Shown: in pieces, positions 25,687 to 34,077 of the stretch | Layout: the number at the start of each line of letters is the position of its first letter | How positions within the stretch are numbered: the first letter of the stretch is position 1 | NCBI GenBank assembly: GCA_043808235.1 | Contig: JAZDFC010000043.1 | Location: forward strand, 1 to 62,902 | Direction of reading: 5' to 3' | Length of the DNA stretch: 62,902 bases | Origin: JAZDFC01 sp043808235 | GTDB lineage: Bacteria; Bacteroidota; Ignavibacteria; Ignavibacteriales; Melioribacteraceae | Notes under the pieces: generated by a model | The model's database searches: none | Told to the model about the DNA's origin: nothing | Seen by the model: only the letters and a program-made list of their open reading frames with translations | Position numbers and translations under genes: made by a program

Positions 25687-26382
25687 ATGAACAAAATCTT
25701 ATTTATAATTATCACTTTCATATGTATTAACCTATTATATTCTCAGCATTTAAAAATCGGCTTAGGAGCAGGTTACTGCCATCATATTTCCAATGCAGAT
25801 GGAGATCAATTGTACCCGAAAGACAATGTTGCAAACTTAGGAAACTTCTACGGTCAAACTCCTATTTTTGATTTTTATATTAGTTACAAATTAGATATTG
25901 ATTCTAAATTAAACGGAATCTTATTCCAGCTTCACTACGATATTCATACATTGCGAACCAAAGAATATTCAGCGATCGCGCTCGGTCAAAAATTGTCGGT
26001 TTCAACATTAGGTGCATCGGCAGGATATTCCGCATCTCTCTCTGATGATATATATTTATCTTTTTCTGCCGGTGTGTTTAATAAAATTTATGAAGGTCAC
26101 GAAAATTATACAGATAATTCTAACAATTATGAAATGAAGGTTAAGTATGATAATGATTTCGCTTACCGGCTTTCGGTAGGTGTGGATTATGAAATTCATG
26201 ATGATATTCCGTTCGGATGCGGACTGGATTTAAATTACGAATTCGGTTACGTGAATAGGTCGGATATTGAAATTTATAAAGACGATGAATTTATGGGAAA
26301 GAATATACCGAAAGGCGATTTGATACTTCCGGATAATCAACTCTCCATTTGTTTTAATGTATTTCTTTTACTTAGCATTTAA
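25687..26382 (+). CDS. Putative outer-membrane beta-barrel protein
   Basis: This 231-aa protein has a signal peptide (residues 1-19, ending LLYSQ). Alternating hydrophobic/aromatic strands typical of a small beta-barrel follow (LKIGLGAGYCHH, IFDFYISYKL, LSVSTLGASAGYSAS, FAYRLSVGVDYEI, GCGLDLNYEFGYV), and the last strand ends FNVFLLLSI. No family name can be assigned. It precedes a lipoprotein gene by 11 bases, and the two probably form an envelope unit. Confidence 0.65.
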   Translation: MNKILFIIITFICINLLYSQHLKIGLGAGYCHHISNADGDQLYPKDNVANLGNFYGQTPIFDFYISYKLDIDSKLNGILFQLHYDIHTLRTKEYSAIALGQKLSVSTLGASAGYSASLSDDIYLSFSAGVFNKIYEGHENYTDNSNNYEMKVKYDNDFAYRLSVGVDYEIHDDIPFGCGLDLNYEFGYVNRSDIEIYKDDEFMGKNIPKGDLILPDNQLSICFNVFLLLSI

Positions 26383-26393
26383 TAGGTAATAAA

Positions 26394-27626
26394 ATGAAAA
26401 AATATCTTGGAATTATGTTAATTGCGTTGTTTAGTTTCAGTTGTATGGAATTGGACGATCCGATCGGGTATATCGGGATGGAAGATAAAATTCCTCCTGC
26501 TTTTGAAATTATTTCGCCACTGCCGAACCAGGAAGTAAAAGACTACGCTGATTTCGTGATAAAATTTAAGTCGTCGGACTATAGTGCACTAAATTTTAAT
26601 ATTGGGAATCAGAGTTTATACTTTGAAAAAATATATTCTGAAAATACTATAAACCCTTTGTACAGGATTTATCTCCACTACTATAATGGTGATAAAGAAA
26701 TCGTAGTTAGCGCGAAAGATGTTAATCAAAATCTAGCCGAAAAGTCAATAATATTGAATATCAAATCTTCAGTTGAACAATTCACTTATATCGGTGGAAT
26801 AAACGACTTCTGTGAAGATAAGTCCGGAATTATATGGTTTGGAACAGGTAAAGGATTATTCTTCCAGGAAGGTTCAAATGAGATACAGAGTGCAATCGGA
26901 TTTGATCTTGTAAATCCCTCTGTGGGTTCAATTGCAGTTGATAGTAAGAATACTTTATGGCTTAAATACGGTAACAGAAATAGTAGCGATACCCCAAAAT
27001 TAATACATTATAACGGAACCCAGATAATCGGTAATTACAGAATTTATGACGGTTACAATGCTCAGGCATATTATTTTGACTCATTTGTTTTTGATTCAAA
27101 TGATAGTCTTTGGGGAGTTTGGTTGGATGGGTTCTTTAGCTACAAAGATGAGAACTGGAATATTTATCATTCTGCTTTTAATGATAGGCTCGCAAACCCT
27201 GTTGTTGACCGGAATGATAATATAATTTTCCAGGGTGCTTATGGAATAAACTATTTTAAAAAAGGTAGGCTGAGTAAAGTAAATTATCCCTATCGTATTT
27301 CTCACGGAATGATTAAGGATATAAATGATCACCTTTGGTTTGTTGCATACGATGATGATTATTCTAAGAAATTTGTTCTTGAGTATAACGGCTCCGAATG
27401 GATTAAGCATGATTATATTCAAGAAAATGACGAAATAAAAAGTTTTGCAATTGACAATCAAGGGAGTATATGGATAGCCTCCGGAAGCTATATCTGGAAA
27501 TATACCGACAAAAAAGTCGAGCAGAAATTTTATTTCTTTAATTCGGCAAATCAAATATTTGTTGACAGCAAAAACAGAATCTGGTTAGATCAGGGGAATG
27601 GGGTATTTCTTATAAATAATGATTAA
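26394..27626 (+). CDS. Lipoprotein with beta-propeller repeats (two-component-regulator propeller type)
   Basis: This 410-aa protein has a lipobox (FSFSCMELDD, Cys near residue 17). Residues about 30-125 look like an Ig-like beta domain (PPAFEIISPLPNQEVKDYADF). Residues about 130-410 hold repeated blades with the W-x-G or D-x-x-x-x-x-W pattern: FCEDKSGIIWFGTGKGL, VDSKNTLWLKYG, FDSNDSLWGVW, IDNQGSIWIASG, VDSKNRIWLDQG. These are Reg_prop-type blades as in extracytoplasmic sensor domains, but there is no kinase. It is probably an exposed binding or sensing lipoprotein. Confidence 0.7.
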   Translation: MKKYLGIMLIALFSFSCMELDDPIGYIGMEDKIPPAFEIISPLPNQEVKDYADFVIKFKSSDYSALNFNIGNQSLYFEKIYSENTINPLYRIYLHYYNGDKEIVVSAKDVNQNLAEKSIILNIKSSVEQFTYIGGINDFCEDKSGIIWFGTGKGLFFQEGSNEIQSAIGFDLVNPSVGSIAVDSKNTLWLKYGNRNSSDTPKLIHYNGTQIIGNYRIYDGYNAQAYYFDSFVFDSNDSLWGVWLDGFFSYKDENWNIYHSAFNDRLANPVVDRNDNIIFQGAYGINYFKKGRLSKVNYPYRISHGMIKDINDHLWFVAYDDDYSKKFVLEYNGSEWIKHDYIQENDEIKSFAIDNQGSIWIASGSYIWKYTDKKVEQKFYFFNSANQIFVDSKNRIWLDQGNGVFLINND

Positions 27627-27700
27627 AATAGTGCAATGATAATTGTCGATTAATCGTTTTTAATAATAATAAGTTGCGGCAAAACGGATGTTGAAAAGTA

Positions 27701-27770
27701 AGTGTTCTTTGTTTTGTAAATACCGCGCCTCTCCCGACTTCGGCGTGAAAGTTAATTTGTTTTGCGGGAC
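27701..27770. repeat. Repeat copy B, related to 25450-25517
   Basis: TGTTTTGTAAATACCGCGCC and the following GGCGTGAAAGTTAATTTGTT align with copy A. The two copies lie in direct orientation on either side of the barrel/lipoprotein pair, about 2.2 kb apart. Confidence 0.55.
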
Positions 27771-27794
27771 ACGTGTGGCATTTGTGGTTTATTC

Positions 27795-28379
27795 TTACAA
27801 ACTGAGGAAATTCTTCAAAACCTGTTTCCCTTTTTCACCGGATAATTCGGGATTAAACACGGTTCCGAAAATATTTTTGTTCTGAAGGACCGCTGAATAT
27901 TCCGAGCTTTCTATTGAAAAAGTTGCCTGGCTTAATTCAGTAACGGGCACAGTATATTTTTCTTTGAAGAAAAATTCCAGCGGTTCCTCAATACCGTCCA
28001 ACAAAATACTATTCGAAATCTTTTTAACATTTTTCCATGAACCTTCACCGTCTCTAAGCGGCGAGGCAGTTACCGGGAAAAATGCCAATCCTTTGGACGA
28101 GATGTCGCAAATCGATTCACAGAGAATATACAAACCGGCGTTAATACCTAGCATGGGCTTGTTCACCATTTTTAGCATGCTGAACATGTTGAGAAGCTGA
28201 AGTTTTTTTATTGAACCGCCTATATCACCGGCATCGGGTAAAATCACTTTTTTAGATTTGCAAATAGTACTTTCTATTTTTGAAAGCTCGTATTCGGCGC
28301 CCAAATCTTCGAGGCTTGAAATAAGTCCCTCGTAATCACCGCGTGAATAATCAATTATTATAACTTTATCTTCAAACAT
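27795..28379 (-). CDS. HisH-like glutamine amidotransferase lacking the catalytic triad
   Basis: This 194-aa protein aligns end to end with HisH, the glutaminase subunit of imidazole glycerol phosphate synthase: IIIDYSRGDYEGLISSLEDLG, VILPDAGDIGGSIKKL, KPMLGINAGLYIL, and FNPELSGEKGKQVLKNFLSL at the end. The nucleophile Cys of GICLG is Asn (GINAG, residue 80). The FHPEKSG motif reads FNPELSG, so His is Asn (residue 176); the Glu remains. The oxyanion PGVG is DAGD. It cannot hydrolyse glutamine by the usual mechanism. No hisF is adjacent. It may be a structural partner or a neofunctionalised protein. Confidence 0.85.
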   Translation of the reverse strand: MFEDKVIIIDYSRGDYEGLISSLEDLGAEYELSKIESTICKSKKVILPDAGDIGGSIKKLQLLNMFSMLKMVNKPMLGINAGLYILCESICDISSKGLAFFPVTASPLRDGEGSWKNVKKISNSILLDGIEEPLEFFFKEKYTVPVTELSQATFSIESSEYSAVLQNKNIFGTVFNPELSGEKGKQVLKNFLSL

Positions 28380-28451
28380 CAGCCGGCTTTATCAAGTTTT
28401 AAAATCTTCCTTCGAAATGTACCAAATTGTTTTTAACTTACGAATGCCAAT

Positions 28452-29336
28452 ATGAGAACCGAATTAAAAAAAAATAATAGATGCTATTTTGCATCCGATC
28501 TGCACGGGCATGAAGACAAATATGAAAAATTATTTCAGTTCATTTTTAGTTCGCCTCCCGACTTACTTTTATTGGGAGGAGATATCCTGCCATCCGGAAT
28601 TTTTCACTTTTCCGCTCACACAAAAAAATCTCATGAATTTATTCATAGCTTCTTAATAAAAAATCTCTCGGCTTTGCGCGACAAGCTAAAGGAAGACTTC
28701 CCGATTATTTTTTTAATCCCCGGGAATGACGACCCTAAAGTTGAAGAAATAGAATTGCTTGAGGGAGAACAACTTGAATTGTGGACAAATCTTAATTCCA
28801 AAAAAATGAAATTGGGAGAATATTCTTTTTACGGGTATCCATACGTATCGCCAACACCATTCCGGTTGAAAGATTGGGAGAAATATGATGTATCCCGTTA
28901 CGTCGATCCCGGTTGTATCTCACCGGAAGAAGGAATCCGCACAGTTCAAGTTAATGAAAATACAATTCGATTAACCACCATTAAAAATGACATTGAGAAA
29001 CTGGTAGGAAATGATTCGATGGAGAATGCAATTTGCCTTTTCCATTCTCCGCCATATAAAACAAACCTGGATAGAGCCGCTCTCGATGGAAAAATGATTG
29101 ATCATGTTCCGCTCGATGTTCATGTTGGAAGTATCGCTATTAAAAAATTCATTGAACAAGAACAGCCGCTGCTTACTCTGCACGGACATATTCACGAATC
29201 AACAAGTTTAACCGGTAAATGGCAGGATAAAATCGGGAGGACATTCTGCTTTAATGCCGCTCATCATGGTCGCGAACTTTCCGTAATCCAGTTCAAGCTG
29301 GATGATATACCGAACGCAAAAAGATTTTTGATTTAG
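28452..29336 (+). CDS. Metallophosphoesterase
   Basis: This 294-aa calcineurin-like phosphoesterase has the metal-site motifs in order: FASDLHGHEDKYEK (Asp/His, about residue 15), LLLGGDILPSG (Asp near 41), IPGNDDPKVEE (Asn/Asp near 93), CLFHSPPY (His near 197) and LHGHIHES (near 238). In the GN(H/D) motif it has GNDD, as in phosphodiesterases that act on nucleotides or related substrates. The substrate is unknown. It is monocistronic, between the HisH-like gene (divergent) and lipA (convergent). Confidence 0.88.
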   Translation: MRTELKKNNRCYFASDLHGHEDKYEKLFQFIFSSPPDLLLLGGDILPSGIFHFSAHTKKSHEFIHSFLIKNLSALRDKLKEDFPIIFLIPGNDDPKVEEIELLEGEQLELWTNLNSKKMKLGEYSFYGYPYVSPTPFRLKDWEKYDVSRYVDPGCISPEEGIRTVQVNENTIRLTTIKNDIEKLVGNDSMENAICLFHSPPYKTNLDRAALDGKMIDHVPLDVHVGSIAIKKFIEQEQPLLTLHGHIHESTSLTGKWQDKIGRTFCFNAAHHGRELSVIQFKLDDIPNAKRFLI

Positions 29337-29402
29337 TTACAATCATCCCCTAAATCATTTCCGATAATCCATGTCGTGCAAAAATTATTCAGCGCGGATA
29401 TT

Positions 29403-30311
29403 TTATATCTCGACTAATCTTGCGTGCTTATCAGCATGATATGAACTTCTTACGAGAGGAGCAGATTCAACAGCAAGAAAACCCATTTTCAATCCTTCCT
29501 CACGGTACATGTTAAATTCTTCCAATGTAACATATCTATCAACCGATAAATGTTTTTTACTTGGCTGCAAATACTGACCGATAGTTAAAATATCACATCC
29601 CGCATTGCGCAGATCGCGCATCAATTCTAAGATTTCTTCATTATCTTCACCAATACCAACCATAATTCCACTCTTCGTCCGCATGCCTCTTTTCTTAAAC
29701 CATGTAATTAAATCAAGGCTGCGTTGATATTTAGCTTGCGGTCGTACAGCATGGTAAAGACGGTTAATTGTCTCAAGATTATGATTTAAAATATCAGGAG
29801 GATCTTTCATGATGATTTCAAATGACGATTCCTCGCCCTTAAAATCCGGTATTAAAATTTCGATTGTACAACCGGGTTGTTTCTGTCTAATTAATTTCAC
29901 GGTCTCCGAGAAAATTGATGAGCCGCCGTCCGCTAATTCATCTCTGTCAACAGATGTAATAACCACGTGTCGCAACTCGAGTGCAACGACCGATTCAGCT
30001 ACTCTTCTCGGTTCGTCAAGATCAAGCTCATTCGGCGTACCGACTTTTACGTTGCAGAAACCGCAGCTTCGAGTGCAAGTATCCCCAAGTATCATAAATG
30101 TCGATGTTCTATTATTCCAGCATTCAGAGATGTTGGGACATTTCGCTTCCTCGCAAACTGTATTCAATTTAGATTTGCGCATCAAAGAATAAACATCCTT
30201 GAAATTTTCTCCTCCCGGTAATTTTATTTTTAACCAGTCGGGTTTTTTTCCCAGTCTTTCACTGTTCTTTTCTGCTTCCTCTTTAAATTTTCTTTGATGC
30301 TCGTTAATCAT
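29403..30311 (-). CDS. lipA: Lipoyl synthase
   Basis: This 302-aa radical SAM enzyme inserts two sulfurs into octanoyl-lipoyl domains. It carries the auxiliary-cluster motif CEEAKCPNISECW (about residues 33-45) and the radical SAM motif CTRSCGFCNV (about 60-69); VITSVDRDELADGG is also typical. It is full length. It lies 15 bases after the E2 gene in the same operon, so the cofactor is made together with the complex that needs it. Confidence 0.97.
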   Translation of the reverse strand: MINEHQRKFKEEAEKNSERLGKKPDWLKIKLPGGENFKDVYSLMRKSKLNTVCEEAKCPNISECWNNRTSTFMILGDTCTRSCGFCNVKVGTPNELDLDEPRRVAESVVALELRHVVITSVDRDELADGGSSIFSETVKLIRQKQPGCTIEILIPDFKGEESSFEIIMKDPPDILNHNLETINRLYHAVRPQAKYQRSLDLITWFKKRGMRTKSGIMVGIGEDNEEILELMRDLRNAGCDILTIGQYLQPSKKHLSVDRYVTLEEFNMYREEGLKMGFLAVESAPLVRSSYHADKHARLVEI

Positions 30312-30326
30312 TTTTATTCCAGGTTA

Positions 30327-31925
30327 TCAAATACTATTTGTGTAATAATTTTCGAGAGTGTCTTTAATTTCTTTCAGAAATTTTCCACCAAGCATGCCGT
30401 CAACTGTACGATGATCGTGACTGAGTGAAAGATACATCATTGGTTTTACAGCAATGGTGTCAGTTCCATCAACCTCAATTACTACCGGTTTTTTTGTAAC
30501 AGCTCCAACGCCAAGAATGGCAACTTCCGGCTGATTGATAATGGGTGTTCCGAAGAGTGTCCCGAAAACGCCATAGTTTGTTATGCTGAATGTGCCATTC
30601 ATAATATCGTCGGGCACTAATCCTTTATTCCGTGCTTTATGGCTCAGTTCCGCAATTGATTTAGTTAGACCGATCACACTTTTTTCATCAGCATTTTTAA
30701 TATTGGGAACAATCAACCCGTTCGGTTCAACTGCCACAGCAAATCCGAGATTAATTGATTTTTTTAAAACAATATTTTTCCCATCAACAGACGCATTGAG
30801 AAATGGAAATTTTTTCAACGCTTGAATGCATGCATGTGCAATGAACGGCATGTAAGTTAATTTCATTCCGTCTCTGTCCGCAAATCTTTCCTTATTCTTT
30901 TGAATAAAATTATGAATGCGGCTCATATCCACTTCAATCATTGCGCTAACATGCACCGATGTATCCCGGCTTTTAATCATGTGTTCCATTATCCGCTGCC
31001 GTATATTATCCATCGGGATAATTTCAATTCCTCCTCCTGATGAAAATTTGGTAGTGACCGCTGGCGGTGTTGGAACGTCTCTCGGTATGTTAAATTCCGA
31101 TTTAGTCTGCAATGCAATTTCATTCCCGGATTTTCTCACTTCAAGATAAGCGAGAATATCTTTCTTTGACACTCTTCCACCAACGCCGGTGCCTTTAATT
31201 CTTTCGAGTTCCTCCAGTGGAATACTTTCTTTACGAGCAATATTTAGTACTAGCGGCGAATAAAATTTATTTATCCTTCCATCTTCACTCCGAGAAACTA
31301 CTAGGGATGGTTCTTTCTCAATCTCAACTTGGTCAACTTGTTGAGTAGTCTTTTCAATAATACGCTCTTTTGATTTTACAATTCCTCCGCTTGAAGAAAT
31401 ACGCGCTACTGTATTACCAACCTCAACCGTTTCATTTTCGCCAAAAAGAATTTCTGCAATGGTTCCTTCAACCGGCGAAGGAACTTCAGTATCAACCTTG
31501 TCAGTACTTATTTCAAAAATAATTTCGTCCCTCGCAACTTTATCTCCAACCTTTTTATGCCATTTAATGATTGTACCTTCCATAATAGATTCACCCATTT
31601 TTGGCATAGGTATATCAATTAATTCTCCACCAACTTGATTCGTGGAGGGACGATCAATTTCAATTGAAATTGGTTCCACTAACGCCGTTTCTGTTTCGAT
31701 AATGGCGACTACTGTCTCAACCGCGACAGTCTCGTGCTCAAATACCTTTATTTCGGAAAGGATACCGTCTGCAGGACTTGGTATTTCAGTATCGACTTTA
31801 TCGGTACTTATTTCGTAAATAATTTCATCTTTCTTAACATAATCACCTTTTTTCTTATGCCATTTAATAAGAGTTCCTTCAATAATGCTTTCACCCATTT
31901 TCGGCATCACAATTTCAATTTTCAT
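30327..31925 (-). CDS. Dihydrolipoamide acyltransferase (E2) of a branched-chain-type 2-oxoacid dehydrogenase, two lipoyl domains
   Basis: This 532-aa E2 has two N-terminal lipoyl domains (about residues 1-76 and 105-182), each with the lipoyl Lys in STDKVDTE(I/V)PSP. A peripheral E1/E3-binding domain follows near 218-255 (FYSPLVLNIARKESIPLEEL, GTGVGGRVSKKDI), and the C-terminal acyltransferase domain from about 300 ends with the active-site SHDHRTVDGMLGG. The branched-chain assignment rests mainly on the linked E1 (GEGA motif). LplA (11161) or LipA (29403) would lipoylate it. Confidence 0.92.
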   Translation of the reverse strand: MKIEIVMPKMGESIIEGTLIKWHKKKGDYVKKDEIIYEISTDKVDTEIPSPADGILSEIKVFEHETVAVETVVAIIETETALVEPISIEIDRPSTNQVGGELIDIPMPKMGESIMEGTIIKWHKKVGDKVARDEIIFEISTDKVDTEVPSPVEGTIAEILFGENETVEVGNTVARISSSGGIVKSKERIIEKTTQQVDQVEIEKEPSLVVSRSEDGRINKFYSPLVLNIARKESIPLEELERIKGTGVGGRVSKKDILAYLEVRKSGNEIALQTKSEFNIPRDVPTPPAVTTKFSSGGGIEIIPMDNIRQRIMEHMIKSRDTSVHVSAMIEVDMSRIHNFIQKNKERFADRDGMKLTYMPFIAHACIQALKKFPFLNASVDGKNIVLKKSINLGFAVAVEPNGLIVPNIKNADEKSVIGLTKSIAELSHKARNKGLVPDDIMNGTFSITNYGVFGTLFGTPIINQPEVAILGVGAVTKKPVVIEVDGTDTIAVKPMMYLSLSHDHRTVDGMLGGKFLKEIKDTLENYYTNSI

Positions 31926-31948
31926 TAAATATCTCCAATCACAAAAAA

Positions 31949-34045
31949 TTAATAGACTAAAAGCTGCTTTAATTGCTTGTAAATTTTTTCTCTTGAAGGT
32001 AATATTTCATTTTCAAGAACCGGACTGTAAGCGATAGGACAGTCCAGTGCGGCAATTCTTTTCACAGGCGCATCAAGATACTCAAAACAGGAATCAGCAA
32101 TCCCAGCAGCTATTTCTGCTCCAAATCCAGCAAACATTGTATCCTCATGAACAACAACCACCTTTCCGGTTTTCTTCACTGATTTATAAATGGTATCAAC
32201 ATCGAGAGGATTGATTGTGCGTATATCAATAAGTTCAATCGAAAAGCCTTCTTGCTGAAGTTTTTTTACTGCAAAATTTGATTCATGCACCATTGCACCA
32301 TATGTTATAATTGTCAAATCCTCGCCGGTTGTTACCAAATTTGCTTTGCCAAAAGGTAAAAGAAATTCAGCATCGGTTTCTGGCGCGGTAGCGTAACTTT
32401 GTCTGTACAAACCTTTATGCTCAAGGAATAAAACAGGATCATTCAGGCGCAAAGCGGTTTTTAATAATCCTTTTGCATCGGCCGCATTGGAAGGATATGC
32501 AATTAACAAACCCGGCATATGTGCAAAAAAACTTTCAATATTTTGGCTATGATACAAACCGCCATGAATATAACCGCCAATTGCAACTCGAATAACAACA
32601 GGCGCTTCAAAAAGATTATTCGATCTGTAACGATACATCACAAGCTCATCGCGAATTTGCATAAATGCAGGCCAAATATAATCTCCAAATTGAATTTCCA
32701 CACATGGTTTTAATCCGGCGAGCGCCATTCCAATTGCGACTCCCATAATACTCGCTTCAGCCAGCGGGGAATTAAAAACTCTATCGTTTCCGAATTGAGT
32801 TGATAGTCCTTTCGTTGCTGTAAATACACCGCCTTTACCATCGGCAACATCTTCTCCAAATAAATATATTTTACTATTTCTTTCCATCTCTTCGCGCAAA
32901 GCATGATTGATTGCATCGACTAAAACAACAGGTTTGCCGAGAGATGTGGATTTTTCGTAACCAAGATTTTCACTTTTTCCGCTTTCATCAAGAACAAATT
33001 TTAAAACTGTACCGGCTTTGGGCTCGGCTTGTTTCAGTGCCCATTCAGCCGCTTCGTTCACATGATTATTTATTTCTTTTTTAAATTCTTCGAAAGCAAG
33101 TTCTGTTAACACACCTTTTTTAATTAGCAGTTCAGAAAACAAATTTATAGGATCTTGCTTTGAATCTTCATGGATTGATTCGACCGGTCGATACTTTTTT
33201 TGGTCATCCGAGGAAGAGTGGGAAAACAATCTAACAACATGTGCCTCAATCAGTGCGGGTCCTTTTCCTTGCCTTGCATATTTAAATGCAGATTGTGCGG
33301 CAGAATTCATATCCAGGAATTTATTCCCATCAACTTCCATCCGTAATAAATTCTCGTAACCCTTCATCATTTCAGCAATGGAGGCATTCTTTCCTGCAGT
33401 TTGATTATGTACCGGTACCGAAATAGCCCATTTATTATTCTGTATTACGAAAACAACAGGTAATTTTTCTCTTGATGCCCAATTAACGGCTTCATGAAAT
33501 TCACCTTCAGAAGTTGCGCCTTCACCGCTGCTTGCATAGACAACTGCGTTAATATTTTTCTTCCGAGCTGCTATTGCTGCTCCCACAGACTGAAGAAATT
33601 GTGTTCCTGTAGGACTTGACTGCGTCGGAACATTCAATTCTTTTGAAGCCCAGTGGCACGGCATCTGTCTACCGCCCGTCATGGGATCATCTTCACGCCC
33701 AAGCATATGTAAAAATATCTCTTCCGGCTTAATTCCCAACGCAAGCATAAATGCTAAATCACGATAGTAAGGAAATCCCCAATCAATCCCCTTTTGCATT
33801 GCTAATCCGAAAGCAACCTGTGTCGCTTCATGGCCCATGCCGGGTATATGGAAAAATGCCTTACCCTGTTTTAATAAGGTCATTACCTTATTATCAATCT
33901 GTCTCGATAGATACATTAATCTCAAGGCATTCATTAATTCATTCATTGTAAGTCCGCCAAATGAATCAACTTTGCCGGTTGGTTTGATACTACTCGTTCC
34001 AACCTCCAATGAACTAATTGTATCTTCTTTATCGTATCTTGCCAT
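31949..34045 (-). CDS. 2-oxoacid dehydrogenase E1, alpha-beta fusion (branched-chain type)
   Basis: This 698-aa protein fuses the alpha (about residues 30-345) and beta (about 370-698) subunits of a thiamine-diphosphate E1. The TPP motif reads SSGEGATSEGEFHEAVNWAS and ends QNN; GEGA instead of GDGA is usual in branched-chain enzymes. The phosphorylation-loop-like SHSSSDD appears near 275. The beta part begins VVLVDAINHALREEME and has YLFGEDVADGKGGVF. It decarboxylates 2-oxo acids from Val/Leu/Ile and passes the acyl group to the E2 encoded 23 bases downstream. Such fused E1s are common in Bacteroidota. Confidence 0.92.
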   Translation of the reverse strand: MARYDKEDTISSLEVGTSSIKPTGKVDSFGGLTMNELMNALRLMYLSRQIDNKVMTLLKQGKAFFHIPGMGHEATQVAFGLAMQKGIDWGFPYYRDLAFMLALGIKPEEIFLHMLGREDDPMTGGRQMPCHWASKELNVPTQSSPTGTQFLQSVGAAIAARKKNINAVVYASSGEGATSEGEFHEAVNWASREKLPVVFVIQNNKWAISVPVHNQTAGKNASIAEMMKGYENLLRMEVDGNKFLDMNSAAQSAFKYARQGKGPALIEAHVVRLFSHSSSDDQKKYRPVESIHEDSKQDPINLFSELLIKKGVLTELAFEEFKKEINNHVNEAAEWALKQAEPKAGTVLKFVLDESGKSENLGYEKSTSLGKPVVLVDAINHALREEMERNSKIYLFGEDVADGKGGVFTATKGLSTQFGNDRVFNSPLAEASIMGVAIGMALAGLKPCVEIQFGDYIWPAFMQIRDELVMYRYRSNNLFEAPVVIRVAIGGYIHGGLYHSQNIESFFAHMPGLLIAYPSNAADAKGLLKTALRLNDPVLFLEHKGLYRQSYATAPETDAEFLLPFGKANLVTTGEDLTIITYGAMVHESNFAVKKLQQEGFSIELIDIRTINPLDVDTIYKSVKKTGKVVVVHEDTMFAGFGAEIAAGIADSCFEYLDAPVKRIAALDCPIAYSPVLENEILPSREKIYKQLKQLLVY

Positions 34046-34077
34046 TTATTTTTCCTTGTGTGTTCATACTATAATAA

